A stretch of DNA of 64,000 nucleotides from Clostridium sp. CCUG 7971 (GCF_017590215.1 NZ_JAFFPK010000037.1:1-64000), one strand, 5' to 3'. Shown: positions 10,677-20,212, counted from the stretch's first letter. The notes: generated by a model not told the origin, from the letters alone. Made by a program: numbers and translations.

Positions 10677-11527
10677 TGAAAAGAACGTATATTCAAATTA
10701 TGGCAACTGTACTTTCAAATGGGTATATTGCTGGATTTTTTAAAGGAAAAATTTATGAAGGAAAATCAAAATACATTTGTGCACCGGGATTAAATTGCTA
10801 CTCTTGTCCTGGTGCAGTAGCTTCTTGCCCAATAGGGTCACTACAAGCAGTTCTAGGAGGTAAATATTACAACTTTTCTTATTATGTAGTTGGAATAATG
10901 ATATTATTCGGTGTACTTTTAGGTAGATTTGTATGTGGATTTTTATGTCCGTTTGGATTTATACAAGACTTGCTTTATAAAATAAAAACACCAAAGTTAA
11001 AAATTCCAAAATATATTGATAAACCTTTAAGATATGTTAAATATCTAGTGTTACTTATACCAGTTATACTTTTACCTATATTTTTAACTAATAAATATGA
11101 AATCGCCCAACCTTATTTTTGTCAGTGGATTTGTCCAACTGGAACTTTAGAGGGTGGAATTCCACTTTTAATAAAAAATGAAGGATTAAGACAAGTAGTA
11201 GGATTTTTATTTAACTGGAAGATAGGTTTACTTATTTTAACAATAGTTTCATCTATATTTATTTATAGACCATTTTGTAAGTACATCTGTCCATTAGGTG
11301 CTTTTTATTCACTTTTTAATAAGCTAAGTTTTTATAAAATGAATTTAGATAAGTTTAAATGTAGCGGATGTAAGGCTTGCGAAAGAGCTTGTAAGATGAA
11401 TATAGAAGTAACAAAAGACTGTAATTCAGGTGAGTGTATTCGTTGTGGAGATTGTAAGAGAGTCTGTAGTAAAGGAGCTATTTCATCAGGATTTGAAATT
11501 AAAATATATGATAAGGCAAAAGCTTAA
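10676..11527 (+). CDS. Polytopic membrane 4Fe-4S protein (NapH/CcoG-like)
   Basis: 283 aa from the ATG at 10676, which overlaps the stop of the CXXC microprotein (TAATG), so translation is probably coupled. The N-terminus has the 4Fe-4S membrane-protein signature CYSCPGAVASCPIG. Several transmembrane helices follow, with the repeated motifs CGFLCPFGFIQDL, CQWICPTG and CKYICPLGAFY. The C-terminus is a 2[4Fe-4S] ferredoxin (CSGCKACERACKMN, CIRCGDCKRVCSKG) facing the cytoplasm. Relatives carry electrons between cytosolic donors and membrane acceptors. In this operon a plausible acceptor is the CXXC microprotein and then the extracellular thioredoxin domain; this is inference. Confidence 0.88.
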   Translation: MKRTYIQIMATVLSNGYIAGFFKGKIYEGKSKYICAPGLNCYSCPGAVASCPIGSLQAVLGGKYYNFSYYVVGIMILFGVLLGRFVCGFLCPFGFIQDLLYKIKTPKLKIPKYIDKPLRYVKYLVLLIPVILLPIFLTNKYEIAQPYFCQWICPTGTLEGGIPLLIKNEGLRQVVGFLFNWKIGLLILTIVSSIFIYRPFCKYICPLGAFYSLFNKLSFYKMNLDKFKCSGCKACERACKMNIEVTKDCNSGECIRCGDCKRVCSKGAISSGFEIKIYDKAKA

Positions 11528-11685
11528 AATTTAATATTTAAATAAAATTAAATGTAAATTTTAAATTATTTTTACAAATCTTTATAAATGTATGTAAGTT
11601 CTTTGTTTTCAAGGTTTGCAGACATTTATACTACCTGATAATACTTATATATCTTTATATTTATTCCCATATTTTCACTATCAAA

Positions 11686-11707
11686 CGTGGTATAAATCGT
11701 GGTAAAT
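11686..11707 (+). repeat. Tandem CGTGGTA(T)AAAT repeats, possible integrase arm sites
   Basis: CGTGGTATAAAT (11686-11697) and CGTGGTAAAT (11698-11707) are adjacent direct repeats at the 3' end of the integrase remnant. Tn916 carries similar GTGGTAAAT-type direct repeats at its int end, where the N-terminal domain of Int binds. This marks the likely left end of the element; the exact att core was not located. Confidence 0.5.
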
Positions 11708-12905
11708 TTATATCATCAAACTTCTCATTTCTTCCTTTATACCATCAATAGACGCATGAGTATATAGATTTAAAGTAATATTAATGTTTGAATGTCCCAT
11801 GATGTACTGTAAACTTTTAGGATTCATATTTTTATTTGTCAATCTAGTACAGAATGTATGACGTAAAATATGAGGTGTTATTTTGGGTAATTCATTTTCC
11901 TGGTATTTGTTATATTTCTTTGTGAGATTAGAAAAAGCTCCTGTATAATAAGCATTAGTCATGGGATATACTTTTTCATTAATAAATAAGAAATTGCTAT
12001 ATCCATCAATCTCTATATAATTAACTTTCTGATTTCTTGGCATAACACGTTTAAACGCTTTGCAAGTTTTATCACTCATAGGAATATAACGTGTTCCACT
12101 TTTTGTTTTAGGGATTTCTATATAGTACCCAACCTCCTTATTTCTCAACAACTGATGATTGACATGGATAAGATAATTTTCAAAATCTATATCATTCTTA
12201 GTCAATCCACATAGTTCTGAAATACGAAGTCCTGTTTTTAACAGTATAACAAGTTTATCATAATATTTACGCTATGTTCTATCTGTTTTCGCAAAAGATA
12301 AAAGATGTTCTTCCTGCTCTTTAGTAAGTGCTTGTTTTGAATTAGAATTCTCTTCTATAACTGTACTCAATACAAAATCGAAAGGGTTCTTTCTTACATA
12401 ATCATCTGCTATTGCAATATAAAATGAAGCTTTTAAAGAACGTTTATAGTTATTTATAGTTTTATACGCATAACCGTTTTCTTTCATGCGTAAAGCCCAT
12501 TCTTTAGCATCTGGTGGCAATACTTCTTGACCCTAGCTTATCTTGTTTTAATAGCTTCATAAGCTGTTTACGTTGATATTGAGTGCTTTTCTTTATATTA
12601 GCTCTATTTGAGTTTTGTTTTGAGTAGAGTTGACAAAGTGTCATCTTCTTACCTACAGTATCTATACCATCTTCTATATCTTTTCTTATATTTTTTTCTT
12701 TTTCTCTAAGTGATAGACAATCACGTTTGCCTTTTGGAACACTATCTGTTGGAACAAGTTTCCAAGAATATACAAATTGTGTTTCTCTTAATGCGTCTAC
12801 ATATTTATATAAGTATTTTCCATCCTTTCTCTGACTCTCTCCAGTTTTTAAAATACGACCTTTACTATATCGTCTTTTTTCCGACATTATATCTGCTCCT
12901 TTCAA
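11708..12905 (-). pseudogene. int: Tn916-family tyrosine integrase, disrupted
   Basis: The three reading-frame pieces together align with Tn916 Int: the N-terminus MSEKRRYSKGRILKTGESQR, the core KEWALRMKENGYAYKTINNYKR, and the catalytic C-terminus with ITPHILRHTFCTR and the tyrosine in ITLNLYTHASID. Two lesions are visible. A small deletion near 12517-12520 shifts the frame after LGSRSI, where Tn916 has DSIKPSDAKEW. An in-frame TAG at 12274-12272 replaces the residue after KTDRT. The original protein would be about 400 aa and would catalyse excision and integration. As read, no functional Int can be made, so the element is probably immobile. Confidence 0.9.
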
Positions 12906-12962
12906 TAGAAAGAGCCTTGATATGATATATTAAAATAATATCATATATAAGGCTCATTTTCA

Positions 12963-13169
12963 TTAAATAGTACCTAGTTCATTTATTACTTGTTCAAATT
13001 GTTTTCGTTTAATCTGAACACGATTCCCATTCATAATAAACCAATTAGCATGCTTATTACTTTCTACCATTTTACGGAGTTTATTGTGTCCTATATTAAA
13101 ATACTTTGAAGCTTCTTCAATGGTAAGAATATATTTTTCCCATACAGGAATGTCTTTTTTTATACTCAT
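12963..13169 (-). CDS. xis: Tn916-family excisionase (Xis)
   Basis: 68 aa from the ATG at 13169, chosen because ggaggg lies just upstream; longer in-frame extensions lack an SD. The sequence ([24 protein letters not shown] ... [20 protein letters not shown]) closely follows the 67-aa Tn916 Xis with its MerR-like winged helix. Xis bends DNA near the element ends and directs Int to excise. It lies just upstream of the broken int, in the same order as in Tn916. It looks intact but has no working partner here. Confidence 0.9.
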   Translation of the reverse strand: MSIKKDIPVWEKYILTIEEASKYFNIGHNKLRKMVESNKHANWFIMNGNRVQIKRKQFEQVINELGTI

Positions 13170-13185
13170 CGAATCCCTCCATGTA

Positions 13186-13491
13186 TTATAGTTTAGTACT
13201 ATACTGAATATACGGTATGAGTTCTTCACGTTCCATACGTTGTAAATGAGCCGTAAGTTTACTCGTAAGAGTAGGACTATAATGCACCTTAGAAAGCATA
13301 TCATCAATAGATTTCAATTCCCAAAGAGCGTTATGTTCTTCTAAAAAGTAAACCCATTTAATAGCTGATAATACGCCTCCATCTTTGAGCCATTGTTGTG
13401 TTTCTACAAGAGAGTTTTGAGGTCGTTGAATATTCAATTTCAAAGGCTTTATAGCACCTAAAAACGTCCCCAAAAACGACAAGTTTTCCAA
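13186..13491 (-). CDS. Hypothetical protein in the Tn916-like remnant
   Basis: 101-aa ORF ([20 protein letters not shown] ... [20 protein letters not shown]). I do not recognise the family. It is largely helical and charged at the C-terminus, with no membrane segment. It lies between xis and a truncated response-regulator piece, all on the minus strand, so it may be an accessory gene of the element or the tail of a larger gene cut by deletion. No strong SD was seen before its ATG. Confidence 0.4.
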   Translation of the reverse strand: MENLSFLGTFLGAIKPLKLNIQRPQNSLVETQQWLKDGGVLSAIKWVYFLEEHNALWELKSIDDMLSKVHYSPTLTSKLTAHLQRMEREELIPYIQYSTKL

Positions 13492-13497
13492 CGACTT

Positions 13498-13632
13498 TTA
13501 TTTTTTTCCTTCTAAAAAATTTCTGGCTTTACTTAGACTAGAAACACTATAAACGATGTAGTATTTTTCTAAAATTCTAACTAATAAAGTACACAAAGCA
13601 TTATTATCCTCTATAATTAGTATGTTTTTCAT
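13498..13632 (-). pseudogene. Truncated response regulator receiver domain
   Basis: Reading from the ATG at 13632 with SD aaaggaag upstream gives 44 aa: MKNILIIEDNNALCTLLVRI and so on, ending at TAA after FLEGKK. This is the first third of a receiver domain (beta-1 IIED acidic pair, helix 1). The phosphorylated Asp and the output domain are missing. It is divergent from the ABC-transporter operon, which suggests an ancestral regulator gene was cut when the element lost its middle. Confidence 0.65.
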
Positions 13633-13678
13633 CAAATCACTTCCTTTTAAAGGAGCATATTACATTTTATTGTGTAAA

Positions 13679-13695
13679 GCGTGAGTAATTCACGC
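13679..13695. promoter_or_regulatory. Inverted repeat in divergent promoter region
   Basis: Perfect 6-bp arms GCGTGA and TCACGC around GTAAT, in the region between the truncated response regulator (minus) and the ABC ATPase (plus). It is a candidate operator for the NarL-type response regulator encoded at 18202-18828. Confidence 0.45.
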
Positions 13696-13779
13696 AAAAA
13701 AGATTGCGATATTTACTCATGCCTTATATTTTTTAGAGAAATATAATTTTGTTATACGATAGCGAAAGGAGATATTATA

Positions 13780-14532
13780 ATGCGTACGATATTAAAAGTA
13801 AATGACATAACTAAAATTTATTCAAAAGGACAAAAGCCAAGTTTAAATAAGGTTTCCTTTGAAGTTGTAGAGGGTGAGTTCATAGGAATTATGGGAGCAT
13901 CTGGGTCTGGGAAGACGACACTATTAAATGTCCTTTCTACAATTGACAAAGCTACAGATGGAGAAGTGTATATCAATGATGTAAATTTAAAATCTCTTAA
14001 TGACACACGTTCTGCAGATTTTCGTAGAGATAATTTAGGCTTTATTTTCCAAGAATACTTTTTATTAGATAGCCTTACTATTCAAGAAAATATAGCAGTT
14101 CCTTTAACAATGCAAAAGCTACCACCAAAAAAAATAGAAATTAAAATCAAAAGTTTAGCAGAAAGATTTGGTATTGCGTCACAACTTAATAAATATCCAA
14201 ACGAATTATCTGGAGGACAAAAGCAACGTGTTTCAGCAGCTAGAGCAATTGTTAAAGAACCAAGTATCTTATTTGCAGATGAACCAACTGGAGCTTTAGA
14301 TTCAAATTCAGCAACTGAATTATTAAACGCTTTATATGAAGCAAACAACGAATTAAAAACAACAATTTTAATGGTAACACATGATCCTTACGCCGCCAGC
14401 TTCACAAATCGTATTTTGATTTTTAAAGATGGACATATTGTTCAAGAACTACACAAAGCTACTAATAAAAATAGACAACTTTTCTATGAGCAGATTGTCA
14501 AAGAAATTTCTAAATTAGATATCAACAGATAA
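13780..14532 (+). CDS. ABC transporter ATP-binding protein, BceA/MacB type
   Basis: 250-aa cytosolic ATPase. Walker A GASGSGKTT (39-47), Q-loop in FIFQEYFLLDSLT, signature LSGGQKQR (143-150), Walker B ILFADEPTGALD, and switch histidine in LMVTHDPYA are all present. SD gaaaggag precedes the ATG. It is followed 10 bp later by a large FtsX-type permease and then a two-component system. That is the layout of peptide-antibiotic detoxification modules (BceAB-like), in which the ATPase powers removal of bacitracin- or lantibiotic-type peptides from their target. Confidence 0.92.
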   Translation: MRTILKVNDITKIYSKGQKPSLNKVSFEVVEGEFIGIMGASGSGKTTLLNVLSTIDKATDGEVYINDVNLKSLNDTRSADFRRDNLGFIFQEYFLLDSLTIQENIAVPLTMQKLPPKKIEIKIKSLAERFGIASQLNKYPNELSGGQKQRVSAARAIVKEPSILFADEPTGALDSNSATELLNALYEANNELKTTILMVTHDPYAASFTNRILIFKDGHIVQELHKATNKNRQLFYEQIVKEISKLDINR

Positions 14533-14542
14533 GGGGGAAATT

Positions 14543-16555
14543 ATGATGAATACATTTCATATGGCGATAAGAAATCTAATAAAAAAATTTTCTTTTTATT
14601 CACTTTATTTGATTTCTATTGCATTTGTTATAACGGTATTTTTCGCATTTACATCTTTTTCAGTTAATACAGTTATGATAGAAAGGATTTCTACTGATGG
14701 TCGAGTTGAAACAATGTGTACTGTAATATCCGTATTTTTAATGGTATTTGTACTATTTTATATGACTTATTCTAATCGTTTTTTCTTACGAAGACGAACA
14801 AAAGAATTAGGTATATATGCATTAATGGGTTACCGTAAGGCAAACATATTATCTTTATTAATATTTGAAAATATTTTAATCTGTTTTGGTGCAGTTATAG
14901 TTGGGATTATATTTGGTGCATTTGCACATAAAGGAATTATTTTCTTGATTAACGAATTGCTTAATCTGGGTATCAACAATTCTGAAATACACCTTTTTGA
15001 TTTTAATGCAATTTGTAAAACTGCTCTATTTGTATTTATAGTAGTGCTTATATTAACAATTTCAAATAGTATATTTCTTTATAAAACATCTTTAATGAAT
15101 TTAGTACGATATGAAAAAAGCGCCGAAAAGAAAATGAAGGTTCATAAAATATCGGCATTTTTAGGATTCATTATGATTTTAGGAGGTTATTTATTAACTT
15201 TAAATATCCTTATAGGTTCAAATTCTTTGTGGATAACAATTGGATTTTATCAAATAGGCTTATTAACAATGTTTCTTGTTGTCATTGGAACGGTGTTTTT
15301 TATCGCTTCTTTTCTTCCGTTCATAGTTCAAGTAAGTAAACGTAAAAAGAAAATATTTTATACAAGTACAAAAATAATCTCAACACCTAATTTCATTTAT
15401 CGTATTCGTTCAAATTCTAAAACACTTATTATGCTTACTTTGTTGTCAGCCGCCACATTAACAATATCTAGCGTTATGGCATTAACACTTTATTATCCAA
15501 TTGCTTCTGTTGGAAGGATAGCTCCATCAGAGATTGAATTTAAAATGGAAAATGACACAAAAATACAAGATATAAAAAATCTTATAAAACAATATTGTTC
15601 AAATGAAAATGATATTTCCTTACTAACAACAGACATTTATAAAGTTACAACTGTATCTGATAATTTACCAAAGGAGTATGATATAGGAGCTTCAAAAAAT
15701 AGAGCAAATAATGAAAATGTATTGCGTGAAGCAGGATTTGAATGTATCTCATATTCACAATATATGAAGTTACTAAAGGTACAAGGGAGAGAGAAAGTAT
15801 TAAAAGGACTTACACAATTAAATGATAATGAAGTAATATTGATGAAATACCAACCTAATGATACAGTATCAGAAAAAGGGAATAAATACTGTTTAAATTT
15901 TGGAACAGTAGAAAAAATAGTTATTGTAAAAGAAGTATCATTAGATAATGCAATTTCTTTTGCCAACAGTATGGGCACTTTAGTAGTCAGCGATAATTTG
16001 TACAATGATATTTCAAGTATCCAACATCCATTGTCAACGATTGTAAGCATAAATGGAGATTCAATCCAAAATAATGAAACTCTATATAGTGCTTTATCTG
16101 ATTATTTGAATAATAGTCCTTATTTACAAGGGAATTCACATAGGATAAATGAACTTATATATTTAAATAGTTCAACAATTCTTTTAATTGGTTTTCTTGT
16201 GATATTATTCTTTATTGCTGTTGGAAGTATTTTATATTTCAATAATGTTTCTTCTATAACTGATTCAAAATCAGACTACGAGATTTTAAGAAAAATAGGT
16301 TATACAAAAAGCTATATAAAAAAAATTATCAGAAAACAGGTATTGACTTTTTTTAGTATTCCTTTCTTTTTAGGATTACTAGATTGCATATTTGCAACAA
16401 TGGTATACAAAGTAGGGTTAATGCAAAATCTGTTAGGAAGCTCATTTAGTCAATATATTCCTGTAATTACTGCTGTTCTATTAACCATTATTATTTATAC
16501 AATTTATTATGTTTTAACTGTCAGAGCTTGTTATAAGGCAGCACTCAAATTATAA
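14543..16555 (+). CDS. ABC transporter permease, FtsX/BceB type
   Basis: 670-aa membrane protein. Several helices lie at the N-terminus (about 15-330), then a large extracytoplasmic domain (about 345-535), then three C-terminal helices; this matches the BceB layout with its big extracellular loop. SD aagggggaa precedes the start. Partner of the ATPase just upstream. In this family the loop binds the peptide antibiotic and passes the signal to a sensor kinase, here probably the histidine kinase encoded next. A hairpin at 16566-16612 separates the transporter from the kinase gene. Confidence 0.9.
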   Translation: MMNTFHMAIRNLIKKFSFYSLYLISIAFVITVFFAFTSFSVNTVMIERISTDGRVETMCTVISVFLMVFVLFYMTYSNRFFLRRRTKELGIYALMGYRKANILSLLIFENILICFGAVIVGIIFGAFAHKGIIFLINELLNLGINNSEIHLFDFNAICKTALFVFIVVLILTISNSIFLYKTSLMNLVRYEKSAEKKMKVHKISAFLGFIMILGGYLLTLNILIGSNSLWITIGFYQIGLLTMFLVVIGTVFFIASFLPFIVQVSKRKKKIFYTSTKIISTPNFIYRIRSNSKTLIMLTLLSAATLTISSVMALTLYYPIASVGRIAPSEIEFKMENDTKIQDIKNLIKQYCSNENDISLLTTDIYKVTTVSDNLPKEYDIGASKNRANNENVLREAGFECISYSQYMKLLKVQGREKVLKGLTQLNDNEVILMKYQPNDTVSEKGNKYCLNFGTVEKIVIVKEVSLDNAISFANSMGTLVVSDNLYNDISSIQHPLSTIVSINGDSIQNNETLYSALSDYLNNSPYLQGNSHRINELIYLNSSTILLIGFLVILFFIAVGSILYFNNVSSITDSKSDYEILRKIGYTKSYIKKIIRKQVLTFFSIPFFLGLLDCIFATMVYKVGLMQNLLGSSFSQYIPVITAVLLTIIIYTIYYVLTVRACYKAALKL

Positions 16556-16565
16556 AATATATATG

Positions 16566-16612
16566 AAAATCCAGTCAGATCAGTATCATAGAGCGATTGA
16601 CTGGTTTTTCTT
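16566..16612 (+). terminator. Rho-independent terminator after the ABC permease
   Basis: The stem CCAGTCA (16571-16577) pairs with TGACTGG (16598-16604) and is followed by a T-rich run; the loop is long, so termination may be partial. Confidence 0.6.
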
Positions 16613-16667
16613 GTTTCATATAATCTGCTATAATTATTTAAAAATACAATATGAGGAGTGATAAATA

Positions 16668-18236
16668 TTGAAAGGATTGACAATAAAGAAGGTATTTTTT
16701 ATCAACCATATTTTATCAATTTTATTTATGTGTAGATTAGTAGCAGGTCAATCTTCATTTAAAATACAAAATTTAGTGCCGTTATTCCTATCTACATTGT
16801 TTTTAATAGATGTAACATATATAATTTCATGCAATCTTCGAGAAAATAAAATACTTAATCTTTTCAGCGGATTACTGACATTAGATAGCTGGTATTTATT
16901 ATCTTCATCTAAAACTATGAATGGTATGAATATATTTTTTCTCTTATTAAATCCAATCATTATAACGTGTTCAATTAAATTTTGTTTTTTATTTATTTTC
17001 CAAGGCTATAAGTACAGATTTAAAAAAACAACTGATTTTTTATTGCTGGTATTCTGCATTGGTACATTAATAAGTGTATTATTTTCTAATCAAGTATATG
17101 CCAGTATGTTTGGAATACAGTTTATTGGAAGTTTAATATGTGTTCTTTTTATTATTTTTTATCATTGGAAACGGATTTGTTTTGTTTTGAAAAATGAATG
17201 GAAAATTGTGATGTTTTCAATAGGCTTGACATTAGTGATATTCTTTATCTATTACTTAATGACACTAAATTTAGATGATCATATAGGAAACTTTGGAATG
17301 TATATTGTAGTGTTTTTATTTTCGATAAGCGTTCATGGAATAACTTTTAAAGAAAGTAAGAGTATCCCATTAACAAGCATATTTTCTTTACGTCAGTTAA
17401 TCACTTTTATCTCAGTAAGCATAGTGATCTTATATATGACAATATCTGCTTTGGATTATTCTTTCATAATTTTTGTGATTATGATTAACATACTTTTTGC
17501 CATTGTTTTTTTGTGCAATATCATCTTAGAACAAAATTTAAAGAATAGATACAGCACAATAACTATAAACAGTAAATATATGATTACATTAAATCAATTA
17601 CTGAACGAAGAACGATTAAAAACAGAATTTGCAACTTTTTTACATGATGAAGTATTACAAGATTTACTTTCCGTCAAAAATATGACAAGTAGAAGCAATC
17701 GACCGGAAGTACAAAAAATCATTTATGAAACTCTAGATAATTTAAACGTACATATTAGAAATCAAATGCATGATTATCACCCGATAATCTTAAAATCTTT
17801 AACATTAAAAGAAAATTTAGCTAACTTGATTGAAGGTGTCTCTGAAACTTTTCCAAATAGAGAGATAAAAGTTTCTTTTGAGTGTTCTGATAATTTATTT
17901 ATTGCTAAACCCTATGATATACTTATATACAGATTGACGAAAGAATTGTTGACGAATATATTTAAACATTCAGATGGTAAACATGCGTGGATAATATTAT
18001 CAGTAGAAAGAAATGTATTGCGATTAAGTGTTTGTGACAATGGAAGTCAAAGTATTTCCATTGAAAATGCAGAAAAACCAAATAAAATCAAACACAAGGG
18101 ACTTTCTTCTATAAAAGAGCAAATAGAAGATTTAGGGGGGCATATAATTTTTTCAAAAAACATACCGCAAGGTGCTCGCATTGAAATTGAAATTATAATG
18201 AATGGAGATGATTCTTATAAACATTTTATTGGTTGA
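16668..18236 (+). CDS. Sensor histidine kinase, HisKA_3 (NarL partner) type
   Basis: 522 aa starting at TTG (16668) after gaggag. About eight hydrophobic helices fill residues 5-285. The dimerisation domain has the phospho-acceptor H326 in FLHDEVLQDLL, the HisKA_3 form used by kinases of NarL/FixJ regulators. The ATPase domain shows an N-box-like LTKELLTNIFKHS and the G-box DNGS. It overlaps the response regulator gene by 35 bp. BceAB systems normally use short BceS kinases with OmpR-type regulators, so this large multi-helix kinase is a different solution beside a BceAB-type pump. Confidence 0.9.
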   Translation: MKGLTIKKVFFINHILSILFMCRLVAGQSSFKIQNLVPLFLSTLFLIDVTYIISCNLRENKILNLFSGLLTLDSWYLLSSSKTMNGMNIFFLLLNPIIITCSIKFCFLFIFQGYKYRFKKTTDFLLLVFCIGTLISVLFSNQVYASMFGIQFIGSLICVLFIIFYHWKRICFVLKNEWKIVMFSIGLTLVIFFIYYLMTLNLDDHIGNFGMYIVVFLFSISVHGITFKESKSIPLTSIFSLRQLITFISVSIVILYMTISALDYSFIIFVIMINILFAIVFLCNIILEQNLKNRYSTITINSKYMITLNQLLNEERLKTEFATFLHDEVLQDLLSVKNMTSRSNRPEVQKIIYETLDNLNVHIRNQMHDYHPIILKSLTLKENLANLIEGVSETFPNREIKVSFECSDNLFIAKPYDILIYRLTKELLTNIFKHSDGKHAWIILSVERNVLRLSVCDNGSQSISIENAEKPNKIKHKGLSSIKEQIEDLGGHIIFSKNIPQGARIEIEIIMNGDDSYKHFIG

Positions 18237-18828
18237 TGACCATATACTTTTTGCAAAAAGTTTAGCTATTGTATTTGAAGAATATGAAGAAATTGAAAAT
18301 TTTCACACAACTCAAAATGTAGAATCTTTAACAGAAATTATATTACAGCAGAAAATAGATATTGTTCTAATGGATATAAACCTCGGTAAACTAAGTGATG
18401 AGGACGGGTTAAGTATTGCAGGTAATATAAAAAAGGACTTACCTAACTTGAATATTATCATATTAACAGGATATGATTTACCAGTATATAAGCATGAAGC
18501 AAAAAAATTAGGGATCAGTGGCTTTCTCAACAAAAATATTAGTCCGGATAAATTATTTGATTCGTTGCTTAGAGTATATCAAGGTTATACTTGCTTCTCA
18601 CTTGAAAATAATGAGCTAATTATTGAGGAGCTAACAAATACAGAAAAAAATATTTTATTTTTGATAAGTTGTGGAAAAAAAAGAAAAGAAGTAGCGAAAG
18701 ATTTATATATTAGTGAAAGAACATTATCTAATCATTTGCAACATATATATGAAAAACTTAATGTAACTTCATCTGTAGAAGCAGTAACTAAAGCATTGCA
18801 AATGGGTTATATTACACCTATGTTTTAA
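18202..18828 (+). CDS. NarL/FixJ family response regulator
   Basis: 208 aa. The receiver domain (1-125) has the acidic pair in LLVDDH and the phosphorylation site D58 in VLMDINLG, with a conserved Lys in FLNKNIS. The C-terminal LuxR-type HTH reads LTNTEKNILFLIS ... ERTLSNHLQHIYEKL. The ATG at 18202 lies inside the kinase gene, so the two are translationally coupled; an ATG at 18208 is an alternative. It probably regulates the upstream ABC operon in response to the kinase. A strong terminator follows. Confidence 0.92.
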   Translation: MEMILINILLVDDHILFAKSLAIVFEEYEEIENFHTTQNVESLTEIILQQKIDIVLMDINLGKLSDEDGLSIAGNIKKDLPNLNIIILTGYDLPVYKHEAKKLGISGFLNKNISPDKLFDSLLRVYQGYTCFSLENNELIIEELTNTEKNILFLISCGKKRKEVAKDLYISERTLSNHLQHIYEKLNVTSSVEAVTKALQMGYITPMF

Positions 18829-18830
18829 AG

Positions 18831-18873
18831 AAAATCGTAGGTTAACAGTTATTATTGTTAACCTACGATTTTT
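18831..18873 (+). terminator. Strong Rho-independent terminator
   Basis: A 17-bp perfect stem (AAAATCGTAGGTTAACA against its complement from 18856) ends in a T-run, closing the two-component operon. Confidence 0.9.
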
Positions 18874-19536
18874 GCAATTAAGTAGTTATTACTATCGTAA
18901 AATACAATATAATTTTGATATCGAGTAACCCTTATTATTTTTATGAGTTGTCGATGATAATAATTCATCTTTGTTGTTTTTCAAATTTTTAAATTTATTT
19001 TGAGACTATAGGTTGCATTATTTTAGTTTTTCTTAACAAAATTTTGATATTCAATATGATATAATTTATATAAAACTTATGAAATTAGTTGAATATATGT
19101 CAAAAATTTTTAGGAATAACTATATATAAAAAATAGTGTTAAAGGTATAAAAAAGAATGATGTTAATAAATATTTTTAAAGATAAGTAAATGTTATAAGT
19201 GGTATAAAAGATTTAATTATAAAATGAAAATAAAATGGTAGAATTAGGTGATATTATCTGATAATGAATTTAAAATTGATATGATTAATAATATAATGTT
19301 TATATCTATAATACAAATAAGTCTTTCTATCCAATTTTAGGCATTTTGGATAATTAGATGTAGTCTTTCCTATACCTCATCCTAAGAGAAATTGGCATTT
19401 ACAATTATTGAATTAATATTTTTGATTATCACGCTTATCAAAACAAAATTTTTAATATTTTAAATTAGTTTTTTATTTGTTCTTCTCTCATTTTATTTAG
19501 GATATATTTTGTTTCTATTTTAAATTTAAAAAGAAA
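18874..19536. other. Gene-free stretch
   Basis: No supported gene, RNA or repeat. The six frames are closed by frequent stops. If the Tn916-like element once had a right end, it could be here, but no terminal repeat matching 11686-11707 was seen. Confidence 0.5.
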
Positions 19537-19568
19537 AAAGCGATTAAGTTTTTTCTCTTAATCGCTTT
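19537..19568 (-). terminator. Terminator for the small minus-strand membrane gene
   Basis: AAAGCGATTAAG (19537-19548) pairs with CTTAATCGCTTT (19557-19568). On the minus strand the stem is followed by a T-rich run. Confidence 0.75.
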
Positions 19569-19579
19569 CACTTTAATTA

Positions 19580-19762
19580 CTAGTTATTTATATTTGTTTT
19601 TTTGATTTTTAATCCTAAGCATACGGTTATAAAAAGTAATAAAACTGATATTAACAAATATTCAATACCACATTTTAAACACAAGGGTATTGATATAATA
19701 GTTAATCCAGAAAGTATAAAAAACAGTATAATGTAACTAATGTCCAAATTTTTATTTTTCAT
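19580..19762 (-). CDS. Small membrane protein
   Basis: 60-aa ORF with two predicted transmembrane helices (YIILFFILSGLTIISIPLCL and EYLLISVLLLFITVCLGL) and a Lys/Asn-rich tail. It has its own terminator and an upstream region with TATA-rich palindromes, which argues that it is a real gene. Similar short two-helix proteins often accompany XRE regulators in clostridia, but none is adjacent here. Function unknown. Confidence 0.55.
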   Translation of the reverse strand: MKNKNLDISYIILFFILSGLTIISIPLCLKCGIEYLLISVLLLFITVCLGLKIKKTNINN

Positions 19763-19791
19763 TTTATACCTACTCTCTTTGTTATTAATTT

Positions 19792-19830
19792 AAGTATATA
19801 TACTTCCAAATTTATTTTACAAGTATATAT
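19792..19830 (-). promoter_or_regulatory. Palindrome AAGTATATATACTT and half-copy, likely operator
   Basis: A perfect 14-bp palindrome at 19792-19805 is followed 15 bp later by AAGTATATAT (19821-19830). Both lie just upstream of the small membrane gene on the minus strand and would overlap its promoter. Otherwise 19763-20212 shows no gene. Confidence 0.45.
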
Positions 19831-20212
19831 TGCATTATTTTGAATTTCTTATGAAGATAGATGATGAAACAAATATAAAAATTTCTCTTTTTTAGTGAAA
19901 AAATTATAAGTAATATACTAAAAAATCACTTCTAATCCTTTAGAAAATTGAAGTGGATAGAATTAGAAAAATACGTGACATATAATAAATATAATTGAAC
20001 GAGCTTTGAATTATGGAAATATAGAAATAGGATATGTTAAGCATAAATAATCTAACTATATCATATTAAGACTTTTTCATTTGTGGTAAATTAGTAGTAA
20101 AATAAATGATTTTCTATTTATTAATTCACTATAAACATAGTATTTTAGTGGATAATCAGTATTTCTACTTAAAATTTATTATAAATATAAATTAAAAAGG
20201 GGGAAGAATAGA

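Noticed and set aside
18874-19536. Right end of the Tn916-like element
   Set aside because: No repeat matching the int end and no target duplication could be recognised by eye.
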